NCBI GenBank assembly: GCA_012845835.1
Contig: JABAKD010000025.1
Location: forward strand, 25,775,504-25,839,503
Source of the DNA: Undaria pinnatifida
Taxonomy: Eukaryota; Sar; Phaeophyceae; Laminariales; Alariaceae
Direction: 5' to 3'
Length of the DNA stretch: 64,000 nucleotides
The notes beneath the pieces are model-generated. The model worked only from the letters and a program-made list of their open reading frames with translations, did no database searches and was not told the origin of the DNA. Shown piece after piece: positions 56,101 to 64,000 of the stretch; position 1 is the first letter of the stretch; each line of letters opens with the position of its first letter. Position numbers and translations under genes: made by a program.

Positions 56101-59100
56101 CATATTAACTCGCATAATCAAGTCCGTGGTCACGGGACAGGCTCCAGTCGCTCTGGAGCTGAGGAATACCCCAGGAAAAAACACAAACCCAAGGTGGTAC
56201 ACGCATATATCACAGCTGACGCAATTCATGCCTCCACCAGAAACATTTAAAAGTGAAATCGGGAGTCAGTCTACGATGTGCCAGGTCCATACCGGTGCAT
56301 ACGTCTCATTAATCGCGCCTGGAAAAACCGACTATATCGCTGCCACCCAAGAAAAGACACCCTATGAAACGCTAGCCCTATGCAACACTAGTGATGACAC
56401 TAACATGATGAACATGTGAACATGAACATCCTGGTGAACATGGGAACATGAACACCCTCGTAGTGACACCTAGTGAAGAGCCTATAAACACCCTAATCAA
56501 TATCCTAGTGGCGCAGTGAACACCCTAGTGAACACCCTAGTGAACAACCTGGTGAACACCCTAGTAAAAACACTAGTGAAGGCCCAAGTGAACACACCAG
56601 TGGAAACCCTGGTGAACACACCATCTCAAACACTAGTGAACACACTTGTGAAAAGTGAAACACACTAGTGTGTGACGTGACCACACTAGTGTTCTCTACC
56701 GGCGTCCTGGGCCGCTTCGTGTGAAATAAACATTCTGGAATCGTCAGTTTCTGGGATCAACTTTTCACCTCTGAAGCCCGAAAGGGGTGTGCTCTCTCCC
56801 GGCTTCACGGGCGCAAAACATGAGACAAAAAAAGTGACACATCTGTTAACGAGTACAAAATCGGCAGCAACACGGACGGACAAGAGTCCGAGCCGACGGG
56901 ATAGGGGATGCGTCCGAACCGTAAGGAGCAACACGACATGCGCACAGCACGCTGACACTCGTGGGTTGCCGCACGCTCTTCCTCAACGCTTGATACCGAA
57001 GTATATTGCAATCATCGTCGTTCTTCGGTCGCCGTACAGCAGTATTTACTATGCATGGGGCCCAAAAGGCGCTGAAGCGCTGAAATTTTGTGCCATGCCA
57101 TACCGTATGAATTTTTATACCATGCCATACCGTACCATTTTCCATGCCGGACCATCAAGTACCACACCAGGGTTCCGAAAGGCTTATTAGGAACAAGTGA
57201 GTACAGCAGGCAGGTTATTTTTCAACAAAAACAACAAACAACAAACAACGGCAGCGGTAGCAGCGTACAAAAGCAGTCCAAAACCACCCATGGGTCCGCG
57301 ATTCTGACAATGCTGTTACGTGTTACTGCTGCTTCCGTGCGGGTTGCTTTGTATTCTCGTACCGGGTATAATAACGTATATCATACTCGCATTCTATAAA
57401 GATATTTTATACATCGCACTTACGCGACTAAACGGCCGCGATCTTCGAGCGGAGTAGTAAGCAATCCCCCCTACACGGCCGGCGTCCTGTGCAGAGTCGC
57501 ACAACCACTGCTGCACGACCGGCCAAGTACACCTAAAAAGTCCAAGGCAAATCCCGTCCGCTTCCTAGGTACCAGGTATCTCAAGTTCTGAGCACAGGTT
57601 GCATCTGATCGATGACGAGTTCGACGATGCGCTTCGCCCGACATCAGGTCGGTGGGCGCCTCTGCTTTTCGGTCGCGGTCTCCTGGCGCCTGTGCCTCGC
57701 TGCCGTCATCCTACAGCGTGCTGGCACGTACTAGTGCTGTACACTCGCAGTGCGGATTTATCGTACTTCTGCATGCTTCTTTATGCGAGTGCCTTTATCA
57801 TTCATACTTGAGTATTAATAGTGCACCTTGCGCATTCCTGGCCTCCACGTCGGTGTTTCGTGATTTTTCGGGAAAAAACAGCGGACCTGGTTTTCGCTGG
57901 TCTCTGGTAACTGGTATGGATCAACTTTTTTGTTGTTTAGTTTGTTGTTTTCCAGTTGACTTGAGTCTGACGTGCGTATGCGAAGTGATAGGTACTACGT
58001 GTAATATACGTGGTAGTCTTTCCTGGGTGGCAAGCGGTACAGTCGTTTTTTCAGGCGCGAGTAGTGAGACGTATGCACCAGTATGGACCTGGCACATCGT
58101 AGGCTGACTCCCGATTTCACTTTTGTATGTTTCTGGCGGAGGCATGAATTGCGTCAGCTGTGTTTATATGCGTTTACCACCTTTGGTTTGAGTTTTTTCT
58201 CTGGAATATTCCTCAGCTCCAGAGTGATTGGAGCCTGTCCTGTGACCAAGGACTTGATTATGCGAGTTAATATGAGAACAACAACAATTAATGGTACCTG
58301 ATATCTGGTGTGTACCATACCGATGGTGTTTCTATGTTCCCTTCCTTTCTTGTTAGATCATGTCTGATGTGATTGTTCCGAGAAAGACGCCCGTGTAAAA
58401 TTTCGATTGTTGCTATCATATTCCGCCGCCCCCCCGCCCCCCCCAACCCCCGGCAACCAAGGGCAGGATTGGTTCTCAAGCGCCCCAAGCTCGAAAACCG
58501 CCGCCAAGAGGCAGACAGCGATAGAGAGGGAGGGAGAGGCCGGGAGCAGGCGCAGAAAGTGGCTTCGGAGAATGAGAGACGGACTGAACCACCCTTCATC
58601 CTCCCCTTTCTCCCCGTCTTCTTCTGTGGCGAACATTGATGAAACTTCAGCCAATCCGTTCACAAAATCAAAATCCCCCCCTCCCGGCCGGTATCAGTCG
58701 TCTTTTGTGGCGAGCTTTGTTGAAACTCAAGTCAGGTTATTGACAATATTAGTACTATTAATACTGGTTCTGTCGGCTGTATTCTTGCTCAATCAAAACA
58801 GCAACAGGGTCGTGTGCCATTTCGAGTGAGACGATGTCAAAAACATATCAAATTTGGGAGATGAATTAATTGGTGAGACGCACTTCGAACGCTGGCTGCT
58901 GCTGATTACTGCTGCTGCTGCTACTGCTGTTGTGTCGCGTTGGTATCTGACTTGTTACGTATCACATGTGAGAACGGCCGCGAAAGGCGACCCCAAGGGT
59001 CACCATATCACTATTCACCATACGCTGTATGGGGCGGTACGGTACGGCACGGCAGAACACCGGAACACGGGACAGGGCAGCTAGGGGCCTACGGGTACGC

Positions 59101-59837
59101 ACCGGAGTCGCCGAGCTGCTCCTTCTGCTTGGGAAGGTCGGAGCCGCCCACGACGCCGATCGTGATGCGCTCCCGCAGCGTCTTGATGAACTCAACCATG
59201 TCGGGAAGGACTTCCTGTTTTTCGTGTTCGTTTTCGTGTTCGTTTTTCAAAGTTTTTTTTTGCAATTTTTGGAAGGAAAACGAGGAGCATGGAAGGAAGC
59301 GGAGCAAGCGACAAAGTAAACAGGCAAGGCACACGCGCAGCGAAGGAGTGGAAAAAATGTGAAGGGTACGCGGATGCACGCTCGATGATCGAGGGTTGCA
59401 TGGACCATAGCGCGTGAGATGTCTCCCGTTGTCGCGACGGACGTCCTGCTTGCGTTTTCGTTTCGTTTTCGGCTATTTTTGGGGAAAAAAACGAGGAGCA
59501 TCGAAGCAAGCGGAGCAAGCTACACAGGACACAGACGGGGCACACGCGCAACGAATGGGACACCTTCGAGAAGGGCACGAGAATGCCGAGAATCACAAGG
59601 ACCGTCTCGTGCGAGATGTGCTGCGTGCGGGCGCATGGGAGAGACGCTCGTGTGAAAAAAGAACGAAGAACATTTTACCGCACTCTTGGGTTATCAGAGC
59701 CACAAGTCAAGGAAGGATTCGAGGTTAAAGCTTCTTGCGGATTAGTGTGCTGGACACAAGCATACCTTTCTTGCAGCCGTGAGAGTGCCATCCACGTCGA
59801 ACAGGGCGATGATGCGGGGGTTCTTGGCGACAGGCAT
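47055..59837 (-). CDS. PMM: Phosphomannomutase, 8 exons
   Basis: Cytosolic alpha-phosphomannomutase (HAD superfamily, PMM1/PMM2 type) interconverting mannose-6-phosphate and mannose-1-phosphate, the step before GDP-mannose. Exons on the minus strand: 59766-59837, 59103-59214, 51494-51570, 50261-50352, 49881-49980, 49190-49297, 48722-48811, 47055-47162. They total 759 nt (252 residues plus stop; human PMM2 has 246) and all phases agree. Motifs: LFDVDGTLT with nucleophile Asp14 and Asp16, GVVGGSD (44-50), [26 protein letters not shown] (118-136; Arg136 aligns with human PMM2 Arg141), [10 protein letters not shown] (174-183), FFGDKT (210-215) and GGND (218-221). All introns are GT-AG. Intron 2 is 7532 bp and packed with repeats. 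PMM is convergent with the upstream gene. Confidence 0.96.
47235..47325 (+). repeat. Dispersed CTTTGCAAGCTG repeat, copy 3
   Basis: ATTTTATAACTAATTTTCAA, GGACGTCAGCCGTGAGTTTG, GTACTCATCTTTGCAAGCTG. PMM intron 7. Confidence 0.65.
47440..47515 (-). repeat. CCGCCGGAGGAT dispersed repeat, inverted copy
   Basis: The reverse complement of 22778-22850, including both the CCGCCGGAGGATAAA end and the ACGACGCGTATGAAAATACG end. PMM intron 7. Confidence 0.7.
47526..48035 (+). repeat. Degenerate tandem repeat in PMM intron 7
   Basis: GGTTGCATTTTGCAATCGTG recurs as GGATGCATTTCGCAATAGTG about 430 bp on. Between them CTTCTTGCGAGAAACATGGC and GTTCTTGCGAGATATATCGC repeat at about 200 bp spacing. Old, ~200 bp unit. 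Confidence 0.5.
48421..48610 (+). repeat. ~85-bp tandem repeat in PMM intron 7
   Basis: CTTCGCTTAC..ACTAACGAAG, AACAAA.AC..GTCGTT and AATTCGACTGAATTTTCGTG occur twice plus a partial third. They end ~110 bp before exon 7. Confidence 0.8.
48722..48811 (-). CDS. PMM: PMM exon 7
   Basis: [20 protein letters not shown] and [10 protein letters not shown], with the Mg-binding FFGDKT. Acceptor TTCTTAG, donor AAG/GTACGT, phase 0. Confidence 0.95.
48875..48960 (+). repeat. GGGA tetranucleotide tract
   Basis: (GGGA)n with occasional GGAA in PMM intron 6, close to the exon 7 acceptor. On the transcribed sense (minus) strand it is CCCT, as in CUL1 intron 17. Confidence 0.9.
49190..49297 (-). CDS. PMM: PMM exon 6
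   Basis: [20 protein letters not shown] and [28 protein letters not shown] is nearly invariant in PMMs. Acceptor CGACAG, donor GTGCGT, phase 0. Confidence 0.95.
49687..49725 (-). pseudogene. Mutated copy of PMM exon 5 3' end
   Basis: The minus strand reads GAGGGAGCGAGACGCGTTTG and GGCAGTACGAC, against GAGGAGCGAGACGCCTTCGA and GCAGTACGAC in exon 5. It lies 199 bp into intron 5 beside a (CCCCT)n tract at 49636-49670. Confidence 0.75.
49881..49980 (-). CDS. PMM: PMM exon 5
   Basis: (R)[20 protein letters not shown] and [13 protein letters not shown], the substrate-phosphate-binding segment with conserved arginines. Donor GTGAGG. A mutated copy of its 3' end is at 49687-49725 in intron 5. Confidence 0.95.
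50261..50352 (-). CDS. PMM: PMM exon 4
   Basis: [20 protein letters not shown] and [10 protein letters not shown], the cap-domain helix. Acceptor GATCAG, donor AG/GTGAAT, phase 2. Confidence 0.93.
50430..50650 (+). repeat. GTGGTG and CAACAA arrays in PMM intron 3
   Basis: GTGGTGGTTGTGGTGATGGT-like DNA, then (CAACAA)n/(CACCAC)n. Also (CAA)(CAG)n at 50058-50105 in intron 4. No coding signal. Confidence 0.75.
50690..50770 (+). repeat. CCGCCGGAGGAT dispersed repeat, copy 3 (diverged)
   Basis: GTATGACATTACGCGGGTGT, GTGACCTCAAGCTTTACTTT and CCCCATCCACCGGAGGATAA. PMM intron 3. Confidence 0.65.
51494..51570 (-). CDS. PMM: PMM exon 3
   Basis: (V)[19 protein letters not shown] and KLIGQQ, the YDYVF.ENGL.AYK motif of PMM. 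Acceptor GGAACAG, donor CAG/GTAGGT. A (GTA)n array sits ~95 bp upstream in intron 2. Confidence 0.94.
51660..51915 (+). repeat. GTA/GCA trinucleotide array
   Basis: About 250 bp of (AGT)n/(AGC)n in PMM intron 2 starting ~90 bp from exon 3. Valine/alanine/threonine runs in all frames are artefacts. Confidence 0.95.
51975..52080 (-). repeat. SINE-related 3' fragment in PMM intron 2
   Basis: Minus strand GCTATAGAAATGAAGGCGTA, a G-run, then GCCTGCTTAGTGACC and GATCTGAGTTGCGTCTAGGG. Sister of 2890-3010. Confidence 0.55.
53670..53995 (-). mobile_element. tRNA-derived SINE copy 3
   Basis: Minus strand: A-box-like TGTGGAGTAGTTGGAT, B-box-like GCGGGTTAGAACCCTCCC, then CACGTGCTCGTAGGGACTTT, GAGAGCGTGAGTTAGCAAGA, TGAACCCCTTGCGCGATAGA and TGTCCAGAAGGTCGCTGAGG. 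PMM intron 2. Confidence 0.75.
54645..54705 (-). repeat. Dispersed CTTTGCAAGCTG repeat, minus copy
   Basis: CACAGCTTACAAAGACGAGT and TTCGACAAAGTC..TTGATC, then TCACAGCTGTAG. Same order as 7590-7652. Confidence 0.6.
54710..55020 (+). repeat. Degenerate GACATGACAT/CGATATTAT repeats
   Basis: About 300 bp of short imperfect units (GACATGACATGATACGATAT, GGCGATATAATGACA) in PMM intron 2. No gene. Confidence 0.6.
55605..55770 (-). repeat. Inverted copy of the 93-96 bp minisatellite unit
   Basis: Contains GACGTCAGGAGACGG, TTCCACACTAAAACCTGGTA, CTCAGTCAAGGTAA and AGTGCCGTCTCCT, the reverse complement order of 45950-46240. PMM intron 2. Confidence 0.65.
55970..56665 (+). repeat. GTGAACACCCTA repeats split by repeat D
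   Basis: Degenerate 12-bp units (AGTGAACACCCT) at 55975-56085 and 56395-56665. The middle is occupied by dispersed repeat D (56084-56365). PMM intron 2. Confidence 0.85.
56084..56365 (+). repeat. Dispersed repeat D, copy 2
   Basis: (TTG)n, AACTCGCATAATCAAGTCCG, GGACAGGCTCCAGTCGCTCT, CCAGGAAAAAACACAAACCC, CAGTCTACGATGTGCCAGGT, GGTGCATACGTCTCA.TAATCGCGCC. It is inserted in a minisatellite, so the repeat ends are near 56084 and 56385. Confidence 0.8.
57990..58290 (-). repeat. Dispersed repeat D, copy 3 (inverted)
   Basis: The reverse complement of copy 2 over nearly its whole length, ending with (TTG)n at 58275-58285. PMM intron 2. Confidence 0.8.
59103..59214 (-). CDS. PMM: PMM exon 2
   Basis: [20 protein letters not shown] and [17 protein letters not shown], with HAD motif II region GVVGGSD. 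Acceptor AAACAG, donor GTGCGT, phase 1. An imprecise duplicate of the region lies in intron 1 (59276-59350 against 59486-59560). Confidence 0.94.
59276..59560 (+). repeat. 211-bp tandem duplication in PMM intron 1
   Basis: AACGAGGAGCATGGAAGGAA, GCGGAGCAAGC and GGCACACGCGCA at 59279-59341 recur at 59490-59552. The flanking TTCGTTTTCG and GTCCTGCTTG around 59440 resemble the exon 2 acceptor side at 59205-59245. Confidence 0.75.
59766..59837 (-). CDS. PMM: PMM exon 1 (start, catalytic Asp)
   Basis: [20 protein letters not shown] and AARK, the HAD motif I. The ATG at 59837 gives a leader length normal for the family; an upstream in-frame Met would add unconserved residues. Donor AAG/GTATGC, phase 0. 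Confidence 0.93.
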
Positions 59838-60467
59838 GATGCAGAGAGAGATAAGGAAGACAGTGGGTGGGTGTCTGCTTTCGTGTGTGTTGTGTCCTCT
59901 CCCTTTTTTTCTCTTGGAACATCTTATCCGCGTGGAACGTGGAACAAAAGGTTTGCACAAACATGAAGGCGGTACTATTTCGGGCACATTGACCGCACTC
60001 AAATTTAAAAATCGCCAAGAAAAGCCACGTTTGCGTTGCCGGGAAGCATCTCGCGAGGGAGAGAAGCAGTCGGGTGCTAGCGCTAAGGGAGCGCCCCGCA
60101 GCAGCCTAAAGAAGATTCAGCAAAAGTCTCGGTCGAGTAATTGCGTACGGAGGAGAGGGAAGAGCGCGAGCGATAACGGCGGTGGTTCCTTTGCTGTTAT
60201 GGAAAATATAGAGGAAACCAGAAGACTCGTTTTTCATGGGTAAGTGCAGAGCGACTATGTTGTCCATGGTATCGACGTCAAACAGCCGTCCTGCGCAGTA
60301 GTGCTGATGTGGATTGACCCTCGTGCTTGCATCCCATGGCCCCATGTACGTTTGCGCCATAGAACAGAAGCAAGAATCAATTGGGGCTGCAATTGCAAGT
60401 GGTCTGTTGTAGCTTGTGGGCGTGATAAAAAAACGAGCGAAAGCTAACGGACAAGCATTGCTCCTGC

Positions 60468-60500
<33 letters not shown>

Positions 60501-61150
60501 CGATCCTGATTTTGAATCGAAAATGATTTGCGTCTTGCGTCGTACGGGTACACGGCGGCGGTGGTTCGTACACGGGTGCAGCAGAAGCAAGAGATTGTCG
60601 AAACGAGCCTCCGAAACTTCGTACCTGTGCTACACATTAGTCTAGACCATACCTGTCGACGTATTTGCGCTCCTACTTGTAGGTCCGGCAAATCGAGCAA
60701 ATGAGAGCGGGACGTACATGCTGCTATAGATAGCGCCCGCCACTCCACGAAACGGTCAACGCAACGACGTGTAACCTGTAGTGCCAGAGGGTAACCTATG
60801 ACGTGTTCATAATCACAGAGGTAGACTAAACTGTGTCAATAGTAACAGAAGTACCAGCAGCAGTTATTAGATGTTCGCCTCCCGCGTCGACGCCCGCTCT
60901 GAACCCTGCGGTGTACCAGTAATATAGTCTCCCGGCACACATGAAGGCTGCCGCAACAGCAGTCAGTGTAACGCCCGTATATTTGAGCAGTAATGTCCTT
61001 GCGGTGGGAGATATGTGGAGTCTGCTGGGAGTCTGGGGACACACCGGCATATCCTCGGGTTTGCTACGGATACGTGGGCATCCATGCATTTACTCGAATT
61101 GCAGCACTTTACCGACATAGAGACCTATGGGAACGCCACCGTCCACCAAC
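59838..61150. other. PMM 5' flank
   Basis: No recognised gene. It probably holds the PMM promoter and 5' UTR on the minus strand. A (GCT)n run is at about 60465-60500 and AT-poor unique DNA elsewhere. No TATA box or transcription start can be supported. Confidence 0.4.
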
Positions 61151-61155
61151 TATGG

Positions 61156-62054
61156 CGCATACCGTAAACTACACAAGATAACACCCCCCCGGTGATACAT
61201 TTGAGCGCTTGAAAATATTATCACCGGGTGTGGTATCCTGTGGGGGGTGTGGTATCTTGTGTAGCCCCGGTGATAGAGTGCTGGTCGCGGCGGCCCCCAG
61301 GGGGTGTGATAAACCAGGGGGTGTGATAGCACGTCCGACCACCCACAGGGTACGTTTGGGGGTGTGATAAATGTGGGGGTGTGATAAACCAGGGGGTGTG
61401 ATAGCACGTCCGAACACCTACAGGGTGTGTTTGGGGGTGTGATAAATGAGGGGGTGTGATAAACCAGGGGGTGTGATAACCTCCGAACACCCACAGGTCG
61501 TGCTTGGGGAGGGATACCGAAACACTCCTTGTAGAGTTGAGCCGCTGCTGGTGAGGCGATGCGGGGGCTGTCATGTTGGTGCCTGCTGCTGCTGCTGCTG
61601 GTAGATCAGCAGCAGCAGCAGGAGGACTCGTGGCAGGAGTCGCTTGTGTAGGAGAAGTGCGCTCGAGTTGAAAGAACGACGTGATCTGCGGCGCCTGCTG
61701 TACTGCTGTGGTCGAAGCAGTTGTCGGAGAAGCGGGGGCACTTGCAGAGGCATTCTGCTCTCCCTCAACGTTCATGTTCTTGGAGGTCTCCACACGGGGT
61801 GTTCCCCCCGCACACAGGGTATGGTGTTGTGTGCCCACGGAGCAGATGTTCTATGAGCCCGGTGGTAGAAAGGAGGGGCCCCGTGAATGTATGCGGCGTA
61901 ACTAAAATTATCACCGGGGTGTGGTATCTTGTGTAGCCCCGGTGGTAAATCGATGGTTGCAAAAATGTGCCCAAAATTATCACCGGGGTGTCGTATTCTG
62001 TGGGGGGTGTGGTATCTTATGTGGGTGTGTTATCTTGTGTAGTTTACGGTATGA
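61156..62054 (+). mobile_element. ~0.9 kb TIR DNA element with subterminal tandem repeats
   Basis: Perfect terminal inverted repeats: CATACCGTAAACTACACAAG plus ATAACAC at the left, and GTGTTATCTTGTGTAGTTTA plus CGGTATG at the right. The outer dinucleotide is TA, compatible with a TA target duplication. Next to the ends lie repeated ATTATCACCGGGGTGTGGTA and GGGGGTGTGATAAACCAGG blocks. The middle (61500-61850) is unrelated GC-rich DNA whose minus strand has an open stretch with QITSFFQLER and alanine/glutamine runs. No transposase is seen, so it is probably non-autonomous. Confidence 0.8.
61170..61500 (+). repeat. Subterminal GTGATAAACCAGGGG tandem repeats
   Basis: Three ~78-84 bp units containing AAACCAGGGGGTGTGATA, GCACGTCCGA.CACC.ACAG and GTTTGGGGGTGTGATAAATG. 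The reading frame VYHTPTFITPPN is a by-product. Confidence 0.85.
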
Positions 62055-62684
62055 TATAACTCTGCTTCTCTCTTTGTTGTTGATCTGGGTCAATCTACCG
62101 AGCCGGGCGTGCGGCGATGCGGGCCCCGAGCTCCTGCTGAGTCCACGAGTGTACGTGTGGAGGTCTGCTGTGCATTATGCTCGCTGAGTCGCTAAGACAT
62201 ACTAGGTGGCAGGGTTCGCGGTAAAGGAAGTAACGGCAACAGTATGTCGGGGGAGGGGGGTGGAGAACGAGCTACAACATAAGTAGTTGGCAGAAGAGAG
62301 ATCTTGCTCGGTACGAACAATTGCAGTATCGAGCAGCATCACCGCAAGGCCTTCCACGCTGTGAAACATGCGCGGTAACAGTGACAAACTGACCATTTTT
62401 TAGGGGGGTTGATGGTCAGCATAGGGTGCACCCCCAGGCTTTTTCAGCCAAATGGGAGAGGGATAGGGAAAACGAACCCGCAGGGGGTGCCCACGCGTGC
62501 CCCAACCTTCCCCGAATCCAATTATGACGTGTGGTCAAGACGCCCACAGCGCACGCGCCCCTTTAAAACGGGGGGGAGCTAATTGCTTCCCTGCAGAAAC
62601 ACAGCACGACATCACACGAGACTAAACCACACCGCAAATGTCCGCAACATGACGCGTTGTTAGTATCGGATTTTTTTATTTTGC

Positions 62685-63079
62685 AATGCTGTGTGTTCCG
62701 TGTCCGCACGGTCACCTCGACCATGTACCCCCCGCCCCTCCCTCCCCCCTTTTCTCTCCCGTCCACCCTACCCCCCTTCCCCTCCCGCCCTCCCTCCCCC
62801 CATTCCCTATCCCGCCTCCCCTCCCCCCTTTCCTCTCCCGCCTCCTCTCGCCTGCGGCCTCGCTCCCCGCGCTCCCACCCCCTCCTTGGTTCCAGCGCGG
62901 TCCACACGGTAACGGCATCAAACCACACAGTGAAAGTCCACCAGTATCGCGTTGCATATGCTTTAAACAACGTTTTCAACGCTACGTCTTTTTTGTCCGC
63001 ACATGCACCTCGACCGTACCCCCCCCCCCCCCCCCCTGTGACCTCGCTCCCCTCGCCGGTACCCCCTCCTTGGTCCTAG
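62685..63079 (+). repeat. Duplicated C-rich block upstream of the right-edge exon
   Basis: TGTCCGCACGGTCACCTCGACCAT then C-rich DNA then CTCCTTGGTTCCAGCGCGGT (62700-62905) recurs as TGTCCGCACATGCACCTCGA then poly-C then CTCCTTGGTCCTAGCGTGGC (62993-63085). Both copies end in a splice-acceptor-like AG. Part of this lies in a pyrimidine-rich tract. Confidence 0.7.
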
Positions 63080-63186
63080 CGTGGCCCACGTGGTGACAAC
63101 GTCCGTCGTAGCGGGGCCCACGCTACGCGTGGAGGCGGAAACGGAGGATGGAGAGTGGCGATGGCGCGGCGAGTTTCCCGCCAAGT
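63080..63186 (+). CDS. Possible internal exon of an unidentified gene at the right edge
   Basis: After TGGTCCTAG an open stretch encodes VAHVVTTSVVAGPTLRVEAE and TEDGEWRWRGEFPAK, ending at AAGT/GTGAGT, a good donor. Base composition resembles the coding exons of the other genes. No family recognised and no partner exons found in the remaining sequence, so this is tentative. Confidence 0.3.
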
Positions 63187-64000
63187 GTGAGTGATCGCGA
63201 GGGTGGAGGTGGTGGTGGTGGTGATGCTGCTGATGATGATACTAATGATGGCGATGGTGATGATATTGATGATGGTGGTGATGCTGCTTGCTGCTGCTGC
63301 TATTGATGCTGCTCGTGCTGTTGCTGCTGCTATTGATGCTGCTCGTGCTGTTGCTGCTGCTGATGCTGCTTCAACAGTAGTATCAACGGTAGATGACATT
63401 GCGTGGATAGAGCAATCGCCCCTCTGCCCCACGCGACGGTTTTGCGTGGAATAGGACCGTCTACCAGAGCGCCCTTCCACACCCTCGTCGTGTCGAGACT
63501 CGTCCGTATCCTTTTCACCTTGAAGTCCCAAATACATCATTAGTCTATTTCTTGGGAACCACTACTTGGATTTAGAGTTGGGTACGCTCTTTTGTATAAG
63601 GGTTGAGAGTGTACGTGAGACGAGGTCTTGGCTACGCCGCGCAACCGAGGCATCACCGCGCGCCGTCCTGCCGTCCTGTTATATGAAACGAGCTGCAGAT
63701 GCGCCCGAATAGGTTTTGTTCAGCCCGCAAGCGACGCCGTACCAATAATCAGTCTGTTACGTGGCAACGCCCCTCATCCTCCGTCGAAATCCCTGGACTA
63801 AATGCAGCGGGCGACCGCGGAGTATCCCTCCCGTTTATCTGTGAAACCCTCCCCTGATTGTCAAATATGTCAGAAGAAGATAATTATGACCTGTGACAGA
63901 TGGCCGTCTAGACGTTTTATATTAGTTTTAGTGTTGGATGTCCTAAAGGTGTGACTGACGGCGCCCAAAACTGCCGACTCATGACGTATTGTTGATTGTA
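63187..64000. other. Right edge: GAT/GCT repeats and minisatellite fragment
   Basis: 63205-63375 is GGTGGTGATGATG and GCTGCT-rich, including two direct copies of TATTGATGCTGCTCGTGCTG. 63890-64000 resembles the 93-96 bp minisatellite unit (GTTTTAGTGTTGGATGTCCT and GACTGACGGCGCCCAAAACT). No gene is seen. Confidence 0.5.

Noticed and set aside
61221-61838. 205-residue minus-strand protein as a host gene
   Set aside because: Half of it is the subterminal tandem repeat of the TIR element. Only the core may be meaningful and no family was recognised.
1-64000. Bacterial-type defence or operon system
   Set aside because: Spliced eukaryotic genes, no Shine-Dalgarno-led compact genes, and no known defence-protein motifs on either strand.

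Overview
This is a nuclear fragment from an intron-rich eukaryote, most likely a brown alga or a related stramenopile. The taxon is inferred: all introns placed are GT-AG, coding exons are short (72-195 bp apart from one long low-complexity exon) and GC-rich, and the introns are long and full of microsatellites and transposon debris. The two recognisable proteins are universal and do not fix the taxon. There is no sign of prokaryotic operons, CRISPR arrays or bacterial defence systems.

Layout. (1) 685-20517, plus strand: a complete 18-exon cullin of the CUL1 class. The exons join in consistent phase to 747 residues. (2) 20518-23571: 3' flank and simple repeats. (3) 23572-42503, plus strand: a probable six-exon gene for a secreted protein I do not recognise. 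It has a signal peptide, beta-strand-rich exons, a Ser/Thr- and His-rich low-complexity region, and a C10 run where the reading frame breaks. (4) 42504-47054: convergent intergenic region with a MITE and a ~95 bp minisatellite. (5) 47055-59837, minus strand: a complete 8-exon phosphomannomutase (252 residues), with a 7.5 kb intron 2. (6) 59838-64000: PMM 5' flank, a 0.9 kb terminal-inverted-repeat element, and one possible exon of a further plus-strand gene near the right edge.

Mobile DNA. A 269 bp-LTR Ty3/gypsy chromovirus derivative (33412-36764) has inserted into a LINE reverse-transcriptase fragment; removing it with one copy of the CTAG target duplication rejoins the LINE frame. A second, reverse-oriented relative (26391-27335) splits a CCATGGG-rich satellite. 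Dispersed families include a ~270-350 bp MITE with GACGCGTGCTACGATAGAGG-type ends, a tRNA-derived SINE, and short LINE 3' tails that end in poly(C).

Most unusual pattern: in CUL1, the putative secreted-protein gene, PMM and the right-edge exon, introns carry degenerate tandem copies of an adjacent exon edge with its splice site. Seven CUL1 exons are affected, plus a copy of the intron end before exon 5; three of the shifts are 92-94 bp.

The genes are not a functional unit. CUL1 would scaffold SCF ubiquitin ligases. PMM makes mannose-1-phosphate for GDP-mannose, the precursor for N-glycans and, in brown algae, alginate and fucose-containing polysaccharides. The third gene is probably a secreted or cell-surface product.
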